Of a DNA stretch of 5,761 nt, positions 1-5,112 are shown in pieces. Within the stretch, counting starts at the first letter, position 1, and each line of letters opens with the position of its first letter. The notes under the pieces were generated by a model, which saw only the letters and a program-made list of their open reading frames with translations, ran no database searches and was not told the DNA's origin. The position numbers were made by a program, and so were the translations under genes. Source of the DNA: Nitrospiria bacterium (GTDB lineage: Bacteria > Nitrospirota > Nitrospiria > Nitrospirales > UBA8639); NCBI GenBank assembly GCA_030430725.1, contig JAUIKP010000238.1, positions 1-5,761 of the forward strand, in the 5' to 3' direction.

Positions 1-100
1 CCTCTCCGTGAAAACGATCAAACGCAGCGCCGGGCGCTCTGCCACGGCAGCAGCGGCCTACCGTGTCGGAGAGCGCATAGAGTGCCAGCGTGAAGGCTAA
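1..100 (+). pseudogene. N-terminal remnant of a MobA/MobL-family relaxase
   Basis: Reading from position 2 on the + strand gives 32 residues ending in a TAA at 98-100. They contain LSVKTIKRSAGRSATAAAAY followed by RVGERIE. From memory this is the characteristic start of MobA/MobL/TraA-type relaxases of mobilizable plasmids, whose N-terminus runs SVKxISRSAGRSATAAAAYR just after the initiator Met. These enzymes nick one DNA strand at oriT for conjugative transfer. Only about five residues should be missing on the left, off-window. Homology seems to stop around residues 22-31, where an unrelated SMR gene on the other strand begins, so the relaxase is truncated and cannot be active: the catalytic His cluster that follows in intact proteins is absent. 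It could alternatively be an out-of-frame coincidence, but the length and quality of the motif make that unlikely. Everything about family identity is from recalled consensus, not a search. Confidence 0.72.
59..100. other. Recombination junction: SMR gene joined to inverted relaxase fragment
   Basis: Two unrelated coding sequences on opposite strands meet here. Leftward of about position 66 the + strand reads clearly as relaxase. Rightward of about position 70 the minus strand reads clearly as SMR helix 2. Between these limits either assignment is possible, so the breakpoint can only be placed to a few tens of bases. I see no terminal inverted repeat, target duplication or transposase in the visible flank. 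The junction may be an element end, a deletion/inversion scar or a plasmid co-integration point. Confidence 0.65.
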
Positions 101-224
101 GACCGAAATGACGGTCGGCAGCAACAAGGTAAAGCCCTTGCTGAAACGCAGTCCTAATGCGCCAGCAATTTCAAGAGAGACAGCGAGACAAAGTAATAGC
201 CATGTCGTGGAATATTTTATTTTT

Positions 225-229
225 CTCCT
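225..229 (-). promoter_or_regulatory. Shine-Dalgarno AGGAG without a normal start codon behind it
   Basis: AGGAG on the minus strand is followed by AAAA and then an in-frame ATA at 220-218 of the SMR reading frame. Starting there would give a protein with six residues before the first helix Trp, which is the usual SMR N-terminus. The codon is ATA, a very poor initiator, so either the original ATG has decayed or translation starts at the ATG at 259. Confidence 0.35.
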
Positions 230-243
230 ATTGACTGTTTTTG

Positions 244-1413
244 CTATGTTTTTGTGCATGGTGCAGCGCCTTTCCCCTGCGTCGTGATGGAGTCATCAGC
301 CCGCTCTGGTGCGGCATCCTGAATGAATGGTTCTCCTGTGAAAAGTGTGTGCTCGGCCCGAGTGAGTTCACGGCCAAGGTACGCCGCATGATCCAACCGG
401 GAGAGCCACCCGCGTTCAATGGCAGGCGTATAGAGCTCAGGGGCCGTATGACCTTGGATAACCCCATCGAGAAAACCCGTATTCTTGTAATGTTCAAGGA
501 ACAAGGATCCTCCGTGATGATCGACGTACACCACAAAGTATCCACCCGGGTCAGGGACCATCTTGGTCGGTATATAACCAGAGATGGGGGAAACGTTCTC
601 TGCAGAGACAAAAGGCTCACTGGAACCGGGATTTCGATAAGAACACTCCTGCACCATCGCTTGAATGGTTCCTAGGTTATTCGTGCCGATCAAATCGATC
701 ACCTCAACTGTGCGGCGAAAGTATTCCACCGCAGCCCGATCCACGTTTCGGATTACCGGGCGTTTGCCGTGAGCCTCTTGAATGCGGGATCGTTTATCGA
801 GACCGTGACGAGCCAGTGCAACAAGGGACTGGCCGGGAAGGTGGCCGATCGCTTGCCGCGAGTCGGTGCCGCAGACGACGAGAAACCGAATATACGGATT
901 AGCCAGCACATTCTGGATGAGACGTTCAATACCAAGATTCTCTGTATTGAGGGTGCCTATAATCGCAACGGCTGCCCCCGCCTGCTGGGAAAGAGTACGG
1001 CTAATGGCATCATCGGTAAGCGTGCACACCGCGACCGGCGCGTGATACCGGAGGACGGTATAGTTCCCTGGAAGGGGTGGCCACCCGGCGCGAGCTTCCA
1101 CCGCATCCGTTGGGCAAATATCAAGAGATGAATCTCCGCTCATTTGTGAGAGCGCGTTGACCGCTATCGCTGGATAACAGACCTGACAGCCCAGACATTC
1201 GTATTGGACTGGAAGGAGTGATGCGGTTGCGGCTGTGAGGGCCGAAGCCAATTCAGGTGACCGTTCGGCGGATGGAACCACTCGGTCGATGGTTTGAAGG
1301 GATTGGCGCAAACAACCGCATGGCCAGCACTTTTTTGCCTCCGTGGCCTCATGGAGTTGCGCCACAACCTCGGCAAAAACCTTCTCTTTGGTCTCTCGCG
1401 CATCAGGATTCAC
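244..1413 (-). CDS. MtrA-like putative corrinoid-binding protein with Cys-rich N-terminus and DUF4346-like C-terminus
   Basis: A soluble 389-residue protein in three parts, with no membrane segment or signal peptide. Residues about 25-105 carry two cysteine clusters, CWPCGC (29-34) and CLGCQVC (73-79), plus a lone Cys100, suggesting an Fe-S cluster or metal site. Residues about 110-257 resemble MtrA of methanogens, the cobamide-carrying subunit of methyl-tetrahydromethanopterin:coenzyme M methyltransferase. Shared stretches are TENLGIE, NPYIRFLVVCG, GHLPGQS and RRTVEVIDLI. The His of GHLPGQS (His191) corresponds to His84 of Methanothermobacter MtrA, the lower axial ligand of cobalt. Residues about 285-370 (DPGGYFVVYVDHHGG, SRLDHAAYLGREL, AEHTLFTGEPFIQD) resemble DUF4346 and replace MtrA's C-terminal membrane anchor. 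I chose GTG at 1413 because GAGG lies 6 nt upstream and the gene then overlaps arsR by 11 nt. GTG at 1461 would add 16 residues and a 59-nt overlap. Corrinoid binding is inferred by homology; the methyl donor and acceptor are unknown. Methanogenesis is not implied, as other Mtr subunits are absent here. Confidence 0.85.
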   Translation of the reverse strand: MNPDARETKEKVFAEVVAQLHEATEAKKCWPCGCLRQSLQTIDRVVPSAERSPELASALTAATASLLPVQYECLGCQVCYPAIAVNALSQMSGDSSLDICPTDAVEARAGWPPLPGNYTVLRYHAPVAVCTLTDDAISRTLSQQAGAAVAIIGTLNTENLGIERLIQNVLANPYIRFLVVCGTDSRQAIGHLPGQSLVALARHGLDKRSRIQEAHGKRPVIRNVDRAAVEYFRRTVEVIDLIGTNNLGTIQAMVQECSYRNPGSSEPFVSAENVSPISGYIPTKMVPDPGGYFVVYVDHHGGSLFLEHYKNTGFLDGVIQGHTAPELYTPAIERGWLSRLDHAAYLGRELTRAEHTLFTGEPFIQDAAPERADDSITTQGKGAAPCTKT

Positions 1414-1747
1414 GGGTATCCTCAACAAGACAGATTCCACGGTGGAGAAGTGTGGGCACACAAGGGTCCACGATGCGGTAATAGATGTGGTTCCCTTCTC
1501 GCCGGGTTGTGAGAATCTTGCGGTCTGTCAGGCGCTGCAGTTGGTTGGAGATCGCTTGGGGTTTCATTCCAAGCCGCTCCGCGAGCTCGGTCACGCAAAG
1601 TTCCCCGGCCTGCACTAGGGCATGCAGAAGACGAAGCCGCGTCTCGTTGGCTAGGATCGTAAAGAGGTCTCTTATCTCGGCAGCTTCTTGCAAACTGAGC
1701 AGAGACCGTTGCCGGAGAGAGGGTTTTCGGGAAGCCTGTTGCAGCAT
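1403..1747 (-). CDS. ArsR/SmtB-family winged-helix metalloregulator
   Basis: A 114-residue protein, the usual size for dimeric ArsR/SmtB repressors that leave DNA when a metal, metalloid or other effector binds. The core is visible: LFTILANETRLRLLHAL (28-44) is the conserved helix preceding the reader domain, ELCVTELAERLG (49-60) opens the helix-turn-helix, KPQAISNQLQRL (62-73) is the recognition helix, and TRREGNHIYYRI (81-92) forms the beta-wing. ArsR and CadC carry ELCVCDL at the third helix. Here only the first Cys (Cys51) is kept and the second position is Thr53. Two further cysteines lie in the tail, DPC (Cys96) and GIC (Cys106). A thiol-rich site is therefore plausible but is not the textbook As/Cd arrangement. 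The ATG at 1747 is supported by a perfect GGAGGT 5 nt upstream. It is first in an operon with the overlapping MtrA-like gene and probably represses itself through the palindrome at 1773-1792. The effector cannot be deduced. Confidence 0.93.
   Translation of the reverse strand: MLQQASRKPSLRQRSLLSLQEAAEIRDLFTILANETRLRLLHALVQAGELCVTELAERLGMKPQAISNQLQRLTDRKILTTRREGNHIYYRIVDPCVPTLLHRGICLVEDTRES
1420..1423 (-). promoter_or_regulatory. Ribosome binding site deciding the GTG start of the MtrA-like gene
   Basis: GAGG (within TTGAGG) on the minus strand is followed by the 6-nt spacer ATACCC and GTG at 1413-1411. It lies inside the last codons of arsR, which suggests translational coupling between the two genes. 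Confidence 0.5.
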
Positions 1748-1752
1748 GATCT

Positions 1753-1758
1753 ACCTCC
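1753..1758 (-). promoter_or_regulatory. Strong Shine-Dalgarno of arsR
   Basis: GGAGGT on the minus strand, 5 nt before the ATG at 1747. It is the best ribosome binding site in the window and fixes the regulator's start. Confidence 0.8.
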
Positions 1759-1772
1759 ACCTATGATCAATA

Positions 1773-1792
1773 ATTACACATTATAGTGTAAT
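1773..1792. promoter_or_regulatory. Probable ArsR operator (interrupted palindrome)
   Basis: ATTACAC - ATTATA - GTGTAAT: two perfect 7-nt inverted arms around a 6-nt centre, located 26 nt upstream of the arsR start codon. ArsR/SmtB repressors typically bind such A+T-rich imperfect palindromes over their own promoters. It covers the -10 element, so bound protein would block RNA polymerase. Assignment to this regulator rests on position and symmetry only. Confidence 0.65.
1780..1785 (-). promoter_or_regulatory. -10 box (TATAAT) of the arsR operon promoter
   Basis: A perfect sigma70 TATAAT on the minus strand at the centre of the palindrome. Transcription would start near 1773, giving a leader of about 25 nt with the GGAGGT inside it. 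At the expected 17-nt spacing the -35 hexamer is TCTGCG, a poor match, so the promoter is either weak or depends on an activator or unusual spacing. Confidence 0.6.
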
Positions 1793-1930
1793 AGAAGTAA
1801 AGCGCAGAGGCAAACTACGCGGTATACAGCCCAGGGCACTGAGACTACACTTATGGTGACTAGAAAGAGTTGTCTTTTTTGATAGATTCCAAGCACTGCC
1901 CCAAAGCCCCACTTAAAAGGTGAGGGCCCT

Positions 1931-4900
1931 TCACTGAATACCCTCAGAAGTTCTCTGAACCCGCCGCCCCCAAGCTTCCCGCAATCGTTCCTCCCACACA
2001 TACAGGGTGGGCAACACGAGAAGGGTCAAGGCAGTGGAGGTGACAAGACCTCCAATGACCACCGTCGCCAATGGGCGTTGTACCTCAGCTCCGGCAGAAC
2101 TGGAAAGGGCCATCGGAAGAAATCCCAGACTGGCCACCAAAGCTGTCATGAGCACGGGGCGCACACGGATCATCGCTCCTTCCATGGCCGCTTCTTCGGC
2201 GGAACGTCCTTTTTTCCGCAGGTCCAGCACATAGGACATCAGCACCACCCCGTTCAGAACGGCTACGCCGAACAGGGCGATAAAGCCAATTCCCGCGGAG
2301 ATGGAAAACGGCATCCCACGGAAGGCCAATGCCAAAATACCGCCTGTTGCCGCCAAAGGAATATTCAAGTAAATAAGCACCGCCGGCCTGACGGAATTAA
2401 ACATCGTATAGAGCACCACAAAAATTAAAAAAAGCGATAGGGGCACGACAATTGCCAGCCGCATCGAAGCCCGTTGCAATTGTTCGAATTGGCCGCCCCA
2501 TTCAATCGAGTATCCTTCCGGAAGCTTGACCTGTTGCTCGACGGCTTGTTGCGCCTCGGCGACAAAACTGCTCAGGTCGCGGCCCCGCACGTTGGTCTCC
2601 ACCGCTAACCGCCGCTGAATATTTTCGCGACTGATTTGTGCGAGGCCTGTCTCAACTCGAATGTCGGCAAGTTGAGTGATGGGGATCAGGCGGCCACGAG
2701 GATCGGCCACTTTAATATCCCGGATCCGCTCAAAATTTTTGCGATCCTCCGGGCTAAAACGGACCTGGATGAAAAACCGGCGATTGCCTTTTATCACCTG
2801 GCCGACAGGACGTCCGCCCATGGCACGCACCGTGTCCAAAACTTGCGAGGCGTTGATACCATAGCGCGCAATGGCATCCCGATTGATGATCACGCGCAAA
2901 TAGGGAAGACCCGCAACCTGCTCCGCTTTCGTCTCGGCGGCACCACGCACTTTTGAGACCACTTGCACAACCTGGTCGCCAAGGGTCTTGAGTTGTTGCA
3001 TATCTTCACCAAAAATATTGATGGCAATCTCGGAGCGGACGCCGGCGATCAATTCCTGGACCCGAAGCTCGATGGGTTGCGAGTAACTGAATTTCGTTCC
3101 CGGCACGGCTTTCTGTAGGGCGGCGTCAAAGGCCTGGATGAGTCCATCCTTGGTTGCCGCCGTCGTCCATTCATGATCAGGCTTTAAGAGCACATAGATA
3201 TCGCTAATCTCCACGCCCATGGGATCGGTCGCGATTTCGGGACGGCCTGTCCGGGAGATCACCGAGGTCACTTCGGGAAAGGTTTGCAGCACTTGTTCAA
3301 TACGGGTCGTGTTCCTCACGGACTCTTCGAGGGACATACTGGGCAACCGCCAGGCTTGCAGGGCAATCGACCCTTCATCCAGTTTGGGAATAAATTCCGC
3401 ACCCATGAAGGAAGCCACTCCCAGGCTTCCCGCAAATAATGCGGCAGCCACTCCACCCGTGAGGGCAGGATGGTGCATCGTGCGGGTTAGCAGCGGGCGG
3501 TAGATTCGCTTCACGTGTCGGATGATCCAGGTTTCTTCTTCTTTGACCCCTTTTCGAAGAAAGAGACTGGCCAGGACCGGGGTCAGTGTGAATGCGAGAA
3601 CCAGGGAAGCCACCAGAGCAAAGATCACAGTAACGGCCATGGGCGTGAACATTTTCCCTTCAATGCCCTGAAGCGTCAGAATAGGAAGATACACGATGAT
3701 AATGATGCCCACCGCAAAGAAGATGGGGCGTAACACTTCCCGTCCGGACTCCTGGATCACCTCGTGCATTTCCTCAGACGTCATGCGCCCGGATTTTTGA
3801 GTCTTTTCGCGGCGTTCGGCGAGATGCCGCACGATGTTTTCGATCATGACGACCGACCCATCGACAATGAGGCCAAAGTCAATCGCACCCAGGCTCATCA
3901 GGTTTCCGGAGATTCCCGCCGCCACCATGCCCGTGAACGCCGCCAACATGGAGAGCGGAATGGCGACGGCCACGATAAGGCCCCCACGGATATTTCCTAA
4001 AAGTAGAAGTAAAACGGCAATGACGAAAATGGCCCCCTCGCTCAGGTTCATCGCCACGGTTTTAATGGTCTTGATTACCAAATCAATGCGGTCGTAATAT
4101 GGATCTATGATGACACCTTCGGGTAAGGATTTTTTAATTTCTTCCAGTTTCTCTTTCACCCGGTTCACCACAACCCGTCCATTTTCTCCGATCAGCAGCA
4201 TGACGATGCCGGTCACCGCCTCGCCTTTTCCATCCCGCGTCACCGCGCCTTGGCGAACCATGGGGGCGAACTGAGCCTGGCCGAGATTCCGCATATAAAT
4301 CGGTGTGCCGTCGTTCCTGGTGGCCACCACGATATTTTCAATGTCCTGAAGAGTTTGGATAAGTCCCTCTCCTCGAATCAAATACTGCTCCTGAGCATGG
4401 ACAATATAGGCCCCTCCCGCATTCGCATTATTTTTCTCGAGGGCCTCAAAAATTTGCCCGATCCCAAGGTCGTATGACACCAGCTTCGACGCATCCAGCT
4501 GGAATTCATAGGTCTGTAATTCCCCGCCAAAGGTGTTCACTTCGATCACACCGGGAACCGAACGAAGCTTAAACGCGATGTCCCAATCCAGAATCGTCCG
4601 CAGTTCCATCAGCGAGTAGCCTTCCCCCTTGACCTCAAACTGGTAAATCTCTCCCAGGCCGGTGGAAATGGGGCCCATTTCGGGCGTCCCCAATTCTTCC
4701 GGGATGGCCTCGCGCGCCCGCGGCAATCGTTCCATCACCAAGCGCCGGCAGAAATAGATGTCCATGTCTTCATCGAAATAAATGGTGATCGCGGACAGGC
4801 CGAAGCGCGAGACCGAGCGAATTAATTCGATCCCCGGCAATCCGGACATGGCCGTTTCAACAGGAAAGGTAATGAATCGCTCCACTTCGACCGGACCCAA

Positions 4901-5065
4901 GCCTGGAGCATTGGTCAGGATCTGTACTTGATTGGGCGTCACATCAGGAACCGCGTCAATGGGCAGGATGGTCATCGAGTACACTCCTGACGCGATAATG
5001 AGTCCGGCAAAGACTAGAATGAGAAACCGATGGCTTAAGGCAAACTCGAAAGTTCGATTCAGCAT
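1931..5065 (-). CDS. czcA: CzcA-type heavy-metal efflux RND transporter (HME-RND), inner-membrane pump
   Basis: A 1044-residue protein, full length for the CzcA/CusA family (about 1040-1070). These trimeric proton antiporters drive export of metal cations through a periplasmic adaptor and an outer-membrane channel. The N-terminal helix (residues about 14-34) leads into LPIDAVPDVTPNQVQI, typical of metal RND pumps. A second membrane block lies at about 341-505 and a third at about 868-1025, each after a large periplasmic loop. Helix 4 carries DFGLIVDGSVVMIEN with Asp396, Asp402 and Glu409, the proton-relay acidic residues of CzcA. CusA-type Cu/Ag pumps instead have a VDAAIVMIEN form, so divalent Zn/Co/Cd/Ni-type substrates are more likely than Cu(I). 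TDPMG (at about 614-618) also fits the CzcA group. I start at ATG 5065 because AAGGA lies 9 nt upstream and family members begin MLNR or similar. The GTG at 5107 would add 14 residues and has its SD too close. It forms an operon with the upstream membrane-fusion gene. The exact metal is not determined. Confidence 0.95.
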   Translation of the reverse strand: MLNRTFEFALSHRFLILVFAGLIIASGVYSMTILPIDAVPDVTPNQVQILTNAPGLGPVEVERFITFPVETAMSGLPGIELIRSVSRFGLSAITIYFDEDMDIYFCRRLVMERLPRAREAIPEELGTPEMGPISTGLGEIYQFEVKGEGYSLMELRTILDWDIAFKLRSVPGVIEVNTFGGELQTYEFQLDASKLVSYDLGIGQIFEALEKNNANAGGAYIVHAQEQYLIRGEGLIQTLQDIENIVVATRNDGTPIYMRNLGQAQFAPMVRQGAVTRDGKGEAVTGIVMLLIGENGRVVVNRVKEKLEEIKKSLPEGVIIDPYYDRIDLVIKTIKTVAMNLSEGAIFVIAVLLLLLGNIRGGLIVAVAIPLSMLAAFTGMVAAGISGNLMSLGAIDFGLIVDGSVVMIENIVRHLAERREKTQKSGRMTSEEMHEVIQESGREVLRPIFFAVGIIIIVYLPILTLQGIEGKMFTPMAVTVIFALVASLVLAFTLTPVLASLFLRKGVKEEETWIIRHVKRIYRPLLTRTMHHPALTGGVAAALFAGSLGVASFMGAEFIPKLDEGSIALQAWRLPSMSLEESVRNTTRIEQVLQTFPEVTSVISRTGRPEIATDPMGVEISDIYVLLKPDHEWTTAATKDGLIQAFDAALQKAVPGTKFSYSQPIELRVQELIAGVRSEIAINIFGEDMQQLKTLGDQVVQVVSKVRGAAETKAEQVAGLPYLRVIINRDAIARYGINASQVLDTVRAMGGRPVGQVIKGNRRFFIQVRFSPEDRKNFERIRDIKVADPRGRLIPITQLADIRVETGLAQISRENIQRRLAVETNVRGRDLSSFVAEAQQAVEQQVKLPEGYSIEWGGQFEQLQRASMRLAIVVPLSLFLIFVVLYTMFNSVRPAVLIYLNIPLAATGGILALAFRGMPFSISAGIGFIALFGVAVLNGVVLMSYVLDLRKKGRSAEEAAMEGAMIRVRPVLMTALVASLGFLPMALSSSAGAEVQRPLATVVIGGLVTSTALTLLVLPTLYVWEERLREAWGRRVQRTSEGIQ

Positions 5066-5074
5066 GACATCATG

Positions 5075-5079
5075 TCCTT
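5075..5079 (-). promoter_or_regulatory. Shine-Dalgarno of czcA, supporting the ATG at 5065
   Basis: AAGGA on the minus strand with a 9-nt spacer to ATG 5065-5063. It directly follows an A-run (T-run at about 5078-5085 on the + strand). Two overlapping ATGs in the spacer are out of frame. Confidence 0.5.
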
Positions 5080-5112
5080 TTTTTTCAGGAAGAGACCTTG
5101 GCACCACTCCTC

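Larger units (their letters stand above)
1..259 (-). pseudogene. Truncated SMR-family (EmrE/QacE-like) cation exporter
   Basis: Minus-strand ORF from ATG at 259. Residues 20-64 read as the first half of a small multidrug resistance protein: WLLLCLAVSLEIAG (helix 1), then LRFSKGF in the loop, then LLLPTVISVLAFTLALYALS (helix 2). The membrane-embedded proton/substrate glutamate of the family (Glu14 in EmrE) is Glu30 here. SMR proteins are inner-membrane dimers of about 105-110 residues with four helices that exchange lipophilic or quaternary cations for protons. After Ser64 (about position 68) similarity stops: the expected PVGxAYAVW helix 3 is absent and the frame runs on, without a stop to position 1, through DNA that is antisense to a relaxase. 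The product would therefore lack helices 3 and 4 and is presumably dead. The ATG lies 9 nt after AAAGG (269-273) and overlaps the preceding gene's end by 16 nt, so it was probably the third gene of the arsR operon. The N-terminal extension of about 19 residues is unusual for the family and casts doubt on this start. Confidence 0.75.

Noticed and set aside
90..287. + strand 65-residue ORF with a hydrophobic C-terminus.
   Set aside because: It is antisense to the SMR fragment. The hydrophobic stretch reflects the complementary A/T-rich codons, and nothing resembles a known family.
1164..1403. Minus-strand ATG overlapping the arsR stop as TGATG, opening a 79-residue frame.
   Set aside because: The arrangement is tempting, but the product is an arginine-rich shadow. 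The overlapping frame carries the clear MtrA-like and cysteine motifs.
244..1413. Reading the MtrA-like protein as evidence of a methanogen or of methanogenesis.
   Set aside because: No other Mtr subunits are present, the membrane anchor is missing, and the neighbours (CzcA/CzcB, SMR, MobA-type relaxase) are bacterial.
244..1413. HgcA-type mercury methylation corrinoid protein.
   Set aside because: The HgcA cap-helix motif (N-V/I-W-C-A) and its membrane domain are absent, and no HgcB ferredoxin follows.
1864..1880. AAAGA-GTTG-TCTTTTTT hairpin with T-run on the + strand.
   Set aside because: A+T-rich five-pair stem, and no + strand gene reads towards it; probably chance.
1912..1926. Inverted repeat GTGAAGGGCCCTCAC followed by CTTTT after czcA as an intrinsic terminator.
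   Set aside because: Stem of only about five pairs with a bulge and a short T-run; too weak to call.
1774..2001. Minus-strand 75-residue ORF ending in a hydrophobic stretch, covering the czcA end and the intergenic region.
   Set aside because: Most of it overlaps czcA in another frame, it has no convincing start or ribosome site, and its end runs through the arsR operator.
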